Source of the DNA: Hellea sp.
Lineage (GTDB): Bacteria > Pseudomonadota > Alphaproteobacteria > Caulobacterales > Maricaulaceae
Assembly: GCA_013002305.1 (NCBI GenBank)
Contig: JABDKG010000099.1
Span: 1-64,000, forward strand
Length of the DNA: 64,000 nucleotides
Direction: 5' to 3'
A program made the position numbers and the translations under genes. How positions within the stretch are numbered: the first letter of the stretch is position 1; every line of letters starts with the position of its first letter. Positions 54,892 through 63,946 of this stretch are shown here, one piece after another. The notes below the pieces were generated by a model. The model was not told the DNA's origin. It was given only the letters and a program-made list of their open reading frames with translations, and did no database searches.

Positions 54892-56628
54892 CTAATGGGC
54901 CTCAAAATCCAAAAATTGAGCTGTCATGAGGCCGCGCAGGGAATTTCCGACATAAATCTCGCTCGCCTTTTTAAGGTCATCCAATCCAAGAATTTTTTGA
55001 CTAGCCTTGCCTGTTTCCACAAGTTCCGCGCGCAATATTCCGGGTAAAAGCCCTGAGCTGAGCGGCGGTGTAAACAGCTCATCCTCGATCAATGCAAAAA
55101 TGGTCGTAAAGCTACCTTCGCAAATCTCGCCGTCTGGATTGAGAAAAATGGCTTCGTCGCATCCTGTGAGCGCCGCTAATCGCGCGCGTTCGCCATCGTA
55201 GAAATCGCGCGCGAGTACTTTGTGGCGATATTCCTGCACCCGCAACGACAAAGGATGTTGAGACAATGAAAGCCGCACGGGCGCCGTGAACTCGATTAGC
55301 TCACTTTGTTCAATGGATACGGATCCATTTTCACTTAGAATTAAGCGGCATTTTTGCGGCGAAGTCGCCGCGATGGTTTGAAGGGCGGTTTGAAGTTTGA
55401 CCTCATTAAACTCATAGCCCAGGCTTCTGGCGCTATTGGCGAGCCGCGCAAAATGGCGCTTTCGGCGAATTATCCCGTTTTCCGGATCCCAGCGAAAGGT
55501 CTCGACCAGACTTGGAATATCAGACAGAACTTTGGCTTTAAGAAGGCATTCTTCATATTCAGCCCGCACGTCACTATCCAGTACCACACCGCTTCCAACA
55601 TGATAGCGCAGCTGATTATTGCTCAAAATGGCCGTTCGAATGGCGACGTTGAAACAGGCTTTCCCGCTTGGGTCCATATAGCCGATGGCGCCGCAATAAG
55701 GACCGCGCGGACCGCTTTCCAGATCATCGATTATTTCCATCGCCCTAATTTTCGGCGCGCCGGTGACCGAGCCGCAGGGAAATAGGTTTTTAAACAAATC
55801 CAGCGCCGAAATGTCTGACGGTAACTCGGCTGTTACGGTCGATGTCATCTGGTGCAAGGTTGGATAGGTTTCCAGCGAAAAGAGATGCGGGACATTGACG
55901 CTGGCCTTCTCCGCGATCCGGGATAAATCATTGCGCAACAAATCCACTATCATAAGGTTTTCGGCCATAGATTTTTCGTCGTGCCGCATGGCTTCACACA
56001 GGGCTAAATCATCGCTGGGATCAAGGAGTCGTTTGACGGTCCCTTTCATCGGCCGCATTGTAATTTTGTCGCCCTCTTTGTCAAAAAAAAGTTCAGGCGA
56101 AAAACTGACAATATCCGGCCCGCCGAGCGAAATGACGCCGCCATAATGAACCGGCTGACGCGCCCGAAGCGTATCGTAAAGACAAAGGGCCGACCCAGAA
56201 TATTCGCAGGTCAGCGGAAAGGTCAAATTGACCTGATAAATGTCGCCCGCCTTGATATAGTCAATGACCTTCTTAAATCGCTCAATATAGTCGTTTTCCT
56301 GCCAATCTGGCTTGAGATCAAGTCGGGGGGCGACCTCACATGGCGGTTCTGGATAATTCGATGACCAATTGTCAAAGACGCCCATGATTAATAATGGTTC
56401 GGTCGATTGTTGAAAACGCGGGTTTAACTTTGGCTCTAAAACCAAACCTGCCTCATAGCTTATATAGCCCGCAATGAACCAGCCCGCATCCAAACGATCC
56501 TGAATAGTTTTAATTGCGCCGAGTAATTCATCCGGCGTAAAGGCTTGTATGATCTCCACCGGATTTTCGTAAAATCGCGATTGGCCGGAAAGCTGATCAT
56601 CGAGTAAAATGAAGGCGCTTTGCGTCAT
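54892..56628 (-). CDS. pabB: Fused aminodeoxychorismate synthase I and aminodeoxychorismate lyase
   Basis: 578-residue bifunctional protein for p-aminobenzoate (folate) synthesis. Residues ~1-355 are PabB: DIYQVNLTFPL, MRPMKGTVKR, ENLMIVDLLRNDLSRI and the anthranilate-synthase-type LFPCGSVTGAPKIRAMEII. Residues ~370-578 are a PabC-type PLP fold: FRWDPENGIIRRKRH, SLRVQEYRHKVLARDFYD and EICEGSFTTIFA with the lyase consensus. ATG 56628 lies four bases after the pxpC stop codon; earlier in-frame starts would overlap that gene. Confidence 0.9.
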   Translation of the reverse strand: MTQSAFILLDDQLSGQSRFYENPVEIIQAFTPDELLGAIKTIQDRLDAGWFIAGYISYEAGLVLEPKLNPRFQQSTEPLLIMGVFDNWSSNYPEPPCEVAPRLDLKPDWQENDYIERFKKVIDYIKAGDIYQVNLTFPLTCEYSGSALCLYDTLRARQPVHYGGVISLGGPDIVSFSPELFFDKEGDKITMRPMKGTVKRLLDPSDDLALCEAMRHDEKSMAENLMIVDLLRNDLSRIAEKASVNVPHLFSLETYPTLHQMTSTVTAELPSDISALDLFKNLFPCGSVTGAPKIRAMEIIDDLESGPRGPYCGAIGYMDPSGKACFNVAIRTAILSNNQLRYHVGSGVVLDSDVRAEYEECLLKAKVLSDIPSLVETFRWDPENGIIRRKRHFARLANSARSLGYEFNEVKLQTALQTIAATSPQKCRLILSENGSVSIEQSELIEFTAPVRLSLSQHPLSLRVQEYRHKVLARDFYDGERARLAALTGCDEAIFLNPDGEICEGSFTTIFALIEDELFTPPLSSGLLPGILRAELVETGKASQKILGLDDLKKASEIYVGNSLRGLMTAQFLDFEAH

Positions 56629-56632
56629 GGCG

Positions 56633-57565
56633 CTAAAAAGAAAAGCCTTCGATGAGGTTGCCATAAAATGCATTGCGCCGCGCCAATACATCAAAAGAAT
56701 CTGTTCCAATCGAACGTTTGAAGCTGATTTTTGTGCCAGGCTTGATTTGCCCCATCAGCCATAAATCAGCTCGGATGACTTGCAGCGCCCGAAGATAACC
56801 GCCTGTGCAGTGACCGTCGGTCATTGCCAAGATAGGTTGCCCGTCCGGCGGACATTGCAATGTCCCGGGCAGCAGAGGAGAACTGATCATATGGCGGGTT
56901 ATTTCGGGGACAACCAGATTGCCTTTGAGGCGCGCGCCCATACGATTTGTATATTGGGTGGCGCGGTACGGGTCGATGAACAAATGACGTTGGCTCGATA
57001 ATGAAAGCTCGTAAAATTCGGGGCCCTCTAGCGCGCGTAAAACAATATGATTTGAGTGAAACGGTTTATATCCGGTCGGGATTATGTTGGGAGAAGGGTT
57101 AACATCTTTGATTTCGAGTATATCTTTGCTTTGCAGCGCCCTGCCATCAAAACCGCCGAGCCCTGCTGGTAGATATGTCGATACGCTGCCCAAAAATTCG
57201 TCCCCGGAAAAACCGCCGGGTATAGCAAGATATGCGCGGCATCCCGTACGGGCGAAACTAAAGGTTAAAATATCGCCTGATTTAACTTTGAATGAAGTGC
57301 AATTTTCGACGTTCTGACCGTTTACCTGTGCCCACATTTCGGCGCCGGCGATGGCAACTGTCATGTCTTTTTGAAACCGGAAATGCTGGCCGCCCAGGAC
57401 ACATTCCAAAGCCGGGGTGTCCCAGGGATTTCCGACCATGAAATTTGCCAGAGCAAAACTCAGCTTATCTGCGGCGCCGCCGCGCGGAATACCTTCATGT
57501 CGATGGCCAGGTCGTCCTGCATCCTGGATGGTCAGCCGGGTTCCGGATTGGCGGACTTCAATCAT
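56633..57565 (-). CDS. pxpC: 5-oxoprolinase subunit PxpC (KipA/biotin-dependent carboxyltransferase-like)
   Basis: 310-residue protein, the largest subunit of the bacterial ATP-dependent 5-oxoprolinase PxpABC. RLTIQDAGRPGHRHEGIPRGG at the N-terminus and GHCTGGYLRALQVI near the C-terminus are characteristic. ATG 57565 overlaps the pxpB stop codon by eight bases; a start further upstream at 57607 lies deeper inside pxpB. Confidence 0.9.
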   Translation of the reverse strand: MIEVRQSGTRLTIQDAGRPGHRHEGIPRGGAADKLSFALANFMVGNPWDTPALECVLGGQHFRFQKDMTVAIAGAEMWAQVNGQNVENCTSFKVKSGDILTFSFARTGCRAYLAIPGGFSGDEFLGSVSTYLPAGLGGFDGRALQSKDILEIKDVNPSPNIIPTGYKPFHSNHIVLRALEGPEFYELSLSSQRHLFIDPYRATQYTNRMGARLKGNLVVPEITRHMISSPLLPGTLQCPPDGQPILAMTDGHCTGGYLRALQVIRADLWLMGQIKPGTKISFKRSIGTDSFDVLARRNAFYGNLIEGFSF

Positions 57566-58229
57566 GAAAGTCCCCGGCTTTGATAGGTTTAAACCGAACC
57601 CGGTCACCGGCTTTTAACAGGAACGGTGTCTCGCGCTCGCCATCAAATAATTTGACCGGGGTCCGGCCGATTATTTGCCAGCCGCCCGGGCTTTCAAGTC
57701 CGTATATTCCGGTTTGCCAGCCAGCAATACCGACGGAACCGGCTGGGACAATATTTCTCGGAGATTCCCGTCTCGGATGGTGCAGAGTTTTGGGCGCTTC
57801 TGATAAAAAAGTAAAACCCGGGATAAATCCCATCATGCACACTTTATAAACGGGCCTTGAGTGGCGTTTAATAACGACGCTTTTTGTCAGGCCGCTACTT
57901 TGCATAATATTATCCATATCAGGCCCATATTCACCACCATAACAGACAGGAATATCAATTATTTTGCCGCGCCTAATGGAAGGCATCCGGCTTGTTCTCA
58001 GCGCTTTTCGAAGCTCGCCGATGGCTTTCTGAGGGGGAAATGTTGTCGGGCAAAAATAGGCCAGAAGACTATTGTAACCCGGGACCAGTTCTTCCCAATT
58101 TCGCTGTTTGCCCAAAACTGCGATGAGGCCATGAATATGCTCGGTAACAGCTTCAGAATAGCCAGCAACATCAAACTTAATCAAGTAAGCAGAGTCGCCA
58201 TATGGCAGGATCTCATAACTAGCCGGCAT
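57558..58229 (-). CDS. pxpB: 5-oxoprolinase subunit PxpB (KipI family)
   Basis: 223-residue protein with the KipI/AHS1 pattern: ILPYGDSAYLIKF, DIPVCYGGEYGPDM, CMMGFIPGFTFLSE and GIYGLESPGGWQIIGRTP. With PxpA and PxpC it opens the 5-oxoproline ring at the cost of ATP to give glutamate. It overlaps pxpA by 11 bases and pxpC by eight. Confidence 0.93.
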   Translation of the reverse strand: MPASYEILPYGDSAYLIKFDVAGYSEAVTEHIHGLIAVLGKQRNWEELVPGYNSLLAYFCPTTFPPQKAIGELRKALRTSRMPSIRRGKIIDIPVCYGGEYGPDMDNIMQSSGLTKSVVIKRHSRPVYKVCMMGFIPGFTFLSEAPKTLHHPRRESPRNIVPAGSVGIAGWQTGIYGLESPGGWQIIGRTPVKLFDGERETPFLLKAGDRVRFKPIKAGDFHD

Positions 58230-58998
58230 TGGTAAAAGCCTTAATGTCAGCGCCGCGGGATATCAGGGCGTCACAGATAGTTTTGGCTGTTTTATCGGCG
58301 CCGGGACTATCGCTGTGGATACAGAAAGTGTCGACATCGAGACTAAGTGGCTGCCCTGTATTTGTGAAAACCTGGCCTTGGGTTAGAAGCGAAATAGCCT
58401 GATTTTCGCGTTCAGTTTGAGATTTTAAAACCGCGCTATCTTCTTTCCGGCTTAGTAAATGTCCATCGTCAGTATAACGGCGATCGATAAAGCCTTCGGC
58501 AATAAATTTAAGGCCGTGATCATGCGCTGCTTGTGTCAGGCAAGAATTTGGCGCGCCCATAAGCCAAAGGCCGCAATCTATATGCGCGACAGTTTCAGCG
58601 ATCAAATCCGCGAGTTTAATGTCAAACACCGCATCATTATATAGCGCGCCGTGGGCTTTGACATAGGTTATAGCGCCGCCTTGCTCTGACGCTATTTCGG
58701 CCAATCTTGAGATTTGCGCCGTTATCGAATTGGCCAGTTCCAAACTCGAAATATCTGTTCCTAAAATAAGCGGCTTGCGCCCGAAATTTTCGCGGTCCGG
58801 ATAGGCGGGATGGGCACCAATATTGACATTATTCTCAAGCGCGAGCGACACGGTTCGGCGCATAGATTCATCATCACCCGCATGCCCGCCGCAAGCGATA
58901 TTGGCCGAGGTAATATAACCCATAATAGCCGCTTCGACCGCCTGCCATTCGGCAGTGTCGGCTTCGCCTGTATCTGCATTAAGGTCGATGGCTCTCAT
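58219..58998 (-). CDS. pxpA: 5-oxoprolinase subunit PxpA (LamB/YcsF family)
   Basis: 259-residue LamB/YcsF protein: DLNADTGEAD at the N-terminus, SANIACGGHAGDDESM, IGAHPAYPDRENFGR and VKAHGALYND. First of the three pxp genes. The family sequence normally has DxNxDxGE; here it is intact. Confidence 0.95.
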   Translation of the reverse strand: MRAIDLNADTGEADTAEWQAVEAAIMGYITSANIACGGHAGDDESMRRTVSLALENNVNIGAHPAYPDRENFGRKPLILGTDISSLELANSITAQISRLAEIASEQGGAITYVKAHGALYNDAVFDIKLADLIAETVAHIDCGLWLMGAPNSCLTQAAHDHGLKFIAEGFIDRRYTDDGHLLSRKEDSAVLKSQTERENQAISLLTQGQVFTNTGQPLSLDVDTFCIHSDSPGADKTAKTICDALISRGADIKAFTNAG

Positions 58999-59040
58999 GG
59001 CTTGAGACCTAGAGTAAATTGCCGAGCTTGAAAACCGTTT

Positions 59041-60213
59041 TTAAACAGCTTGGCCTGCCGCATATCCGCTGGCCCAGGCCCATTGGAAATTATGACCGCC
59101 CAAATGTCCGGTAACATCGACGACCTCGCCGATAAAATATAAGCCAGGCACGATTCTAGACTGCATGGTCTTGGATGATAGGGTTTTGGTGTCAACGCCG
59201 CCGAGCGTGACTTCGGCGGTGCGAAAGCCTTCAGTGCCAGCGGGTTTAACGAACCAGCTATTAATCTGCAGGGTAATATTGACGAGTTCCTTGTCGCTCA
59301 TATCGGCGAGTCGTTCTTTTTTTACGTCGCGGCAAATATAATCCACGAGCCGCTGCGGCAATATTGCGCCCAAACAGGTTTTCATATGCTGACGCGGGTG
59401 CTTGGTTCTGGCCATTTTTAGCCGTGCGAGAATATCTATATCCGGCGCTAGATTAATCGTGATCGCTTCGCCGGGTTTCCAATAGGACGATATTTGCAAA
59501 ATAGAGGGTCCTGAGAGACCGCGATGGGTAAAGAGTAAGTCTTCATCAAAACTGGCGCGCTCATTGTGCACGCGCGCAGAAACGCTTACGCCCGACAAGG
59601 TTTTGAGCGGATCTTTAAGCTCATCTGTAAAGGTGAGGGGGACCAGAGCCGGGACCGGGTCAATGAGCCCGTGACCAAACTGCTCGGCGATTTTATACCC
59701 GAACCGGCTTGCCCCCATCTTCGGAATAGAGGCTCCGCCGCAAGCAATCACGAGGCTTTCGCATGAGATCGATTGACGATTGGTCGTCACTACAAATCCA
59801 TTATCGCCAGAGCGGACGTCGAGAACTTCAGTGCCGAGCCATAATTCATTGCCGGACTTTTCACATTGCGCGATCAACATATCGATGATCTGTTGCGAGC
59901 GGCCATCACAAAATAATTGTCCTAAAGTTTTCTCATGCCAAGAAATGTCGTAACGTTCGACCAAGTCAATAAAATCTTGCGGCACGTAGCGCGACAGAGC
60001 CGACTTACAAAAATGAGAATTATCCGAAATGAAATTTTCGGGATTGCTGTAAATATTGGTGAAATTACATCGTCCGCCGCCGGAGATGCGGATTTTCTCG
60101 CCTGGCTTCTCAGCGTGGTCAATCAGAAGTACTCGCCGTCCTTTCTGTCCGGCAATTGCGCCGCACATTAGGCCGGCCGCTCCTGCGCCAATAATGATCA
60201 CATCAAAATCCAT
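59041..60213 (-). CDS. HI0933/YhiN-family FAD-dependent oxidoreductase
   Basis: 390-residue flavoprotein of uncertain substrate. FAD-binding motifs DVIIIGAGAAGLMCG, GEKIRISGGGRCNFTN and the C-terminal GLYFIGEVVDVTGHLGGHN with WAWASGYAAG define the family. ATG 60213 is preferred to 60270 because AAAGGAGG lies just upstream and the Rossmann motif starts at once. It lies 42 bases before pxpA in the same direction and may share its operon. Confidence 0.9.
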   Translation of the reverse strand: MDFDVIIIGAGAAGLMCGAIAGQKGRRVLLIDHAEKPGEKIRISGGGRCNFTNIYSNPENFISDNSHFCKSALSRYVPQDFIDLVERYDISWHEKTLGQLFCDGRSQQIIDMLIAQCEKSGNELWLGTEVLDVRSGDNGFVVTTNRQSISCESLVIACGGASIPKMGASRFGYKIAEQFGHGLIDPVPALVPLTFTDELKDPLKTLSGVSVSARVHNERASFDEDLLFTHRGLSGPSILQISSYWKPGEAITINLAPDIDILARLKMARTKHPRQHMKTCLGAILPQRLVDYICRDVKKERLADMSDKELVNITLQINSWFVKPAGTEGFRTAEVTLGGVDTKTLSSKTMQSRIVPGLYFIGEVVDVTGHLGGHNFQWAWASGYAAGQAV

Positions 60214-60263
60214 GGCGCCTCCTTTGAACAAGGGCGAGGGGCGAGACAAGCGGAAAATAAGAT

Positions 60264-60303
60264 ATGTCACAAAACTATCATGAAACTACAACATAGCTGT
60301 CAC
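60264..60303 (+). promoter_or_regulatory. Four-unit Pho box (PhoB binding site)
   Basis: Four heptamers at exact 11-base spacing: ATGTCAC, CTATCAT, CTACAAC and CTGTCAC, each separated by four A/T-rich bases (AAAA, GAAA, ATAG). This fits the CTGTCAT-N4-CTGTCAT PhoB consensus, with unit three the weakest. It ends 71 bases before the porin gene and predicts induction of the porin-pst genes under phosphate limitation. Confidence 0.8.
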
Positions 60304-60374
60304 ACAGGGTCGGCAATGGGGACTCGTTTTTGGAACATACGGAATACGCCGGTTTCGAGCTATAAGAGGTTAAA

Positions 60375-61553
60375 ATGTCAAAACTATTCAGCTACGCCGC
60401 AACAATGGCTCTGGCAACCGCATTGATCGCCGCAGAAACGGTTCAGGCACAGGAAATTACGCATAAGATTGGTGGACGGGTCCAGATGGATTGGTCGATG
60501 GTCGACGCCGATAACGCCAATATGGACTGGAATGCGACAGAACTGCGCCGCCTGCGCCTCGGCGTCTCCGGTAAGGTAGGCGATGATGTAAAATATAAAG
60601 TCGAGCTGAATACGAATAGCAGTGAAGATGTAAATGTTGAAGACGCTTATGTGCAGTGGAGCCCCAAGGGTGGTGACTGGTCAGTGAAGCTAGGTCAGTT
60701 CAAAACGCATAACTCACTTGATGAACAAACGTCTTCGCGTTTCATCTCCACCCTTGAACGTGCCGCATTTACAGACGCGTTCGAATTTAATCGCCGACTT
60801 GGTTTGGCCGTGGGTACAAGCGGTGACAATTACACAATCAATGCTGGTGTTTTCGGGGATAACCTTTCAACGTCTTCAGCTGAAGAAGGTCACGCAATTT
60901 CGGTCCGCGCTACGTTTACCCCGGTTAACGATGACTCGGCACTGGTTCATTTGGGCGCGTCTGCACGCTATCGTAAGCAAGGCGACACTCAGAGCGATTT
61001 TCGCTACCGCCAGCGTCCCGTTTCACACATTCCAAGCCGTATCATAAGCACGGGACGCGTCGCCGAGAGCGATGTATTCTACGGTGTTGAAGCAGCTGCG
61101 ATCATGGGACAATTCTGGACCTCCGGTGAATATGGCGTATTAGACGCCAATTGCAATGCTTGCGCCAGTGATCCAAGCTTTCATGGTCAATATGTAGAAG
61201 CCGGCGTATTTTTTGGCGGCCAGAAAACCTATAAAGGTGGTAAATTTAACCGTCCGAAAGTCGACAAGCCTATCACCGATGGCGGAATGGGCGCTTTTTC
61301 TGTTGTTGCCCGTTATGACTCGCTGGACTTGCAAGACCAGTCGGTCAACGGCGGCGATCTAGACAGTTTAGTTCTGGGCGCTGACTGGTGGCCCACCAAA
61401 TATACGCGGATCGGTGTAAACTATTTTGATGCCGATGCAAATCTGGGTTCAAGCACGTCCGGGCTTGACGCGGCCTTCGCGGCGCTGGTTACAGGCGGCA
61501 TTACCGAAGAAGAGGTTAGCGGATTTAACCTGCGCGCACAGTTTGATTTTTAA
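60375..61553 (+). CDS. Phosphate-selective porin (OprP/OprO-like)
   Basis: 392-residue outer-membrane barrel protein with a signal peptide ending ETVQAQ. ATELRRLRLGVSGKVGDDVKYKVELN and the motif VEDAYVQWSPKGGDWSVKLGQ match the OprO/P porin family; it ends in phenylalanine (AQFDF). Its Pho box and co-linearity with pstS support phosphate or polyphosphate uptake across the outer membrane. Confidence 0.88.
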   Translation: MSKLFSYAATMALATALIAAETVQAQEITHKIGGRVQMDWSMVDADNANMDWNATELRRLRLGVSGKVGDDVKYKVELNTNSSEDVNVEDAYVQWSPKGGDWSVKLGQFKTHNSLDEQTSSRFISTLERAAFTDAFEFNRRLGLAVGTSGDNYTINAGVFGDNLSTSSAEEGHAISVRATFTPVNDDSALVHLGASARYRKQGDTQSDFRYRQRPVSHIPSRIISTGRVAESDVFYGVEAAAIMGQFWTSGEYGVLDANCNACASDPSFHGQYVEAGVFFGGQKTYKGGKFNRPKVDKPITDGGMGAFSVVARYDSLDLQDQSVNGGDLDSLVLGADWWPTKYTRIGVNYFDADANLGSSTSGLDAAFAALVTGGITEEEVSGFNLRAQFDF

Positions 61554-61574
61554 GGAATGAACAGGAGAATAATT

Positions 61575-62666
61575 ATGAAGAAAATGTACCTAACAGGCGC
61601 AACTGCGCTTACTTTGATCCTCACCGGATGCGGCGGCGGTGACAAGCCAGACTCAAAAAATTCAGAAGCTGGAAAACCGGCTCCAGTTGCAGCTGAACAG
61701 ACCGAAATCCGGATTGTCGGATCTTCAACGGTCTATCCCTTTTCCACGAAAGTGGCGCAGGAATATAAAAACAAGACCGGGCAAAACGTCGTGGTCGAAT
61801 CAACAGGTTCCGGCGGCGGACATAAGCTGTTTTGCGAAGGTAAAGGCCCGTCCACACCGGACATCACAAACTCTTCGCGCCGTCAAAAGAAAAGCGAATT
61901 TGACCTTTGCGGGGAAAAAGGTGTTAGCGACATAATCGAGGTCAAAATTGGATTTGACGGTATCGTACTGGCCAATGCGCTGGATGCCACGCCGCTCAAC
62001 TTGACCAGCAAGCAGATTTTTCAAGCCTTTGCCAAGCAGGTTCCAATGAGCGATTCAGACTGCACATTACAGGACAATCCTTATAAAACATGGGCTGACA
62101 TTGACACGTCATTACCAGCAACAACCATTGAAGCTTACGGTCCGCCGCCAACCTCCGGAACCCGTGATGCATTTGTAGAGATTGCCATGGAAGGCGGCGC
62201 TAAACAGTTCGCCTGCTTGGCCGATCTTCGCAATGCCGACAAGAATTCCTTTAAAGATGTATCCCACACCATCCGTGAAGATGGCAAATGGATAGACTCC
62301 GGTGAAAATGACAATGCAATTGTTGGTACATTGGTCAACACGCCGTCAGCTTTAGGTATATTCGGATTTTCTTTTCTGGATCAAAACGCCGACCAAATAA
62401 AAGGTGCTAATGTTGATGATATCGAGCCGACATTTGAAAATATCGCAGCCGGGGATTACGCTATATCCCGGTCTTTATTCTTCTACATCAAGAAGGATCA
62501 CGTTGCCACTAAGCAAGGCATTCAAGACTTCGCGCTGGAATTCACGTCTGAGGAGAGCTGGGGCCCAGGTGGATATCTGGAAGAAATCGGGCTGGTATCC
62601 CTGCCAGATGCCGAACGTGCAAGCTATCGCGCAGCTGTGGAAAACCTGACCGGTTACCATCAATAG
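61575..62666 (+). CDS. pstS: Phosphate ABC transporter substrate-binding protein
   Basis: Periplasmic phosphate-binding lipoprotein of 363 residues (lipobox LTGC). The phosphate site is seen in IVGSSTVYPFSTKVAQEY, TGSGGGHKLFC, SSRRQKKSEF and PPPTSGTRDAF. This is the PstS/SphX-type with a long C-terminal domain. ATG 61575 is chosen because AGGAG precedes it; ATG 61557 has no spaced ribosome site. It starts 22 bases after the porin gene. Confidence 0.93.
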   Translation: MKKMYLTGATALTLILTGCGGGDKPDSKNSEAGKPAPVAAEQTEIRIVGSSTVYPFSTKVAQEYKNKTGQNVVVESTGSGGGHKLFCEGKGPSTPDITNSSRRQKKSEFDLCGEKGVSDIIEVKIGFDGIVLANALDATPLNLTSKQIFQAFAKQVPMSDSDCTLQDNPYKTWADIDTSLPATTIEAYGPPPTSGTRDAFVEIAMEGGAKQFACLADLRNADKNSFKDVSHTIREDGKWIDSGENDNAIVGTLVNTPSALGIFGFSFLDQNADQIKGANVDDIEPTFENIAAGDYAISRSLFFYIKKDHVATKQGIQDFALEFTSEESWGPGGYLEEIGLVSLPDAERASYRAAVENLTGYHQ

Positions 62667-62688
62667 ACGGCTTGCTATTAAGCTCAAC

Positions 62689-62708
62689 AGGCGGCAGAAA
62701 TGCCGCCT
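62689..62708 (+). other. Intercistronic hairpin between pstS and pstC
   Basis: A perfect eight-base stem AGGCGGCA / TGCCGCCT with a GAAA tetraloop, not followed by a T run. It lies in the 59-base gap between pstS and pstC. It may stabilise or process the upstream mRNA so that PstS is made in excess over the membrane subunits; it is not a classical terminator. Confidence 0.6.
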
Positions 62709-62725
62709 AAATAATTATTAGGTAC

Positions 62726-63946
62726 ATGTTGAATTCTGTCTTTTTACTCGTGCTCGTGCTGGCTGCCTTAATGGCGGCTTCGTTCGTATTTGCGCGCCGT
62801 AAAGCCAAAGCTACCGTTGTCGCTGCCGGCGAGGGCGCGGGCCTGATATTTCACTCTCAGCCTGGTTACTATGGCTGGCTGGCCGGGATTGTTTCCGGTT
62901 TGGCGGCACTTATGGCACTTGTTGCCGGAGCAAACCTTTCTCTAAATCCTTGGATGACACTCACGCTAATGATGGTCGTGGGACTAGCCGGAAGCTATTT
63001 TGCCGCCTCACGGGTAAGCGCCGAATTTCGTGCCCGAACCTATGTGGAATTTTTTATCAAAACTCTGCTGGTGACCTGTTCCCTGATCGCAGTTTTCACC
63101 ACAGTCGGGATCATTTTGTCTCTGGTGTTTGAGAGTTTTCGTTTTTTCCAAGAAGTGTCGTTTCTAGATTTTTTAACCGGCTTACAATGGTCACCACAAA
63201 CAGCTATGAGGTCTGACCAGGTTGGACAATCCGGTGCATTTGGCGCCATCCCGGTCTTCACCGGTACGTTCCTGATTATGGCGATAGCCATTGTTGTCGC
63301 GGCGCCGATTGGGCTATTGATTGCGATTTACTTGTCCGAATATGCCGAAAAGCGGACCCGCAAGATAGTCAAGCCTGTGATCGAAATTCTCGCGGGTGTT
63401 CCGACCGTTGTATACGGGTTTTTTGCATTGATGACTGTTGGTCCGGCGATCCGCGCTCTGGCCGAAACAATGGGCTTTTCAGTACCGACCCAAAGCGCGA
63501 TTACCGCGGGTCTTGTCATGGGAATTATGATTATTCCTTTCGTATCGTCACTGTCTGATGATGTGATCAACGCCGTGCCGCAAAGTATGCGCGATGGTTC
63601 ATATGCGCTGGGCGCTACGAAATCCGAGACGATGACCAAGGTGGTTTTTGCAGGCGCATTGCCGGGTATTATCGGCGCGCTATTGCTGGCGGTTAGCCGC
63701 GCCATTGGCGAAACCATGATTGTGGTTCTGGCTGCTGGCCGCGCCGCCAACCTCACCGGAAATCCTTTTGAGGCAGTCACCACGGTGACTGTCCAAATTG
63801 TAGCGCTTCTAACAGGTGATCAGGAGTTCGATAGCGCCAAGACATTAGCGGCGTTTGCGCTCGGTTTGATGCTCTTCATTATCACGCTCGTATTGAACTT
63901 TATTGCTTTGATTATTGTCCGACGTTACCGCGCGAGGTATGAATAA
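62726..63946 (+). CDS. pstC: Phosphate ABC transporter permease PstC
   Basis: 406-residue inner-membrane permease with an N-terminal extension of two or three helices (LLVLVLAALMAASFVFA) ahead of the usual PstC core. The permease core has the EAA-type loop ATKSETMTKVVFAGALPGIIGALLLAVSRAIGE. Stop codon overlaps the pstA start by one base (TAATG). Confidence 0.93.
   Translation: MLNSVFLLVLVLAALMAASFVFARRKAKATVVAAGEGAGLIFHSQPGYYGWLAGIVSGLAALMALVAGANLSLNPWMTLTLMMVVGLAGSYFAASRVSAEFRARTYVEFFIKTLLVTCSLIAVFTTVGIILSLVFESFRFFQEVSFLDFLTGLQWSPQTAMRSDQVGQSGAFGAIPVFTGTFLIMAIAIVVAAPIGLLIAIYLSEYAEKRTRKIVKPVIEILAGVPTVVYGFFALMTVGPAIRALAETMGFSVPTQSAITAGLVMGIMIIPFVSSLSDDVINAVPQSMRDGSYALGATKSETMTKVVFAGALPGIIGALLLAVSRAIGETMIVVLAAGRAANLTGNPFEAVTTVTVQIVALLTGDQEFDSAKTLAAFALGLMLFIITLVLNFIALIIVRRYRARYE

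Noticed and set aside
62667-62725. Hairpin between pstS and pstC considered as a terminator
   Set aside because: No T run follows the stem, and pstC lacks any visible promoter of its own.
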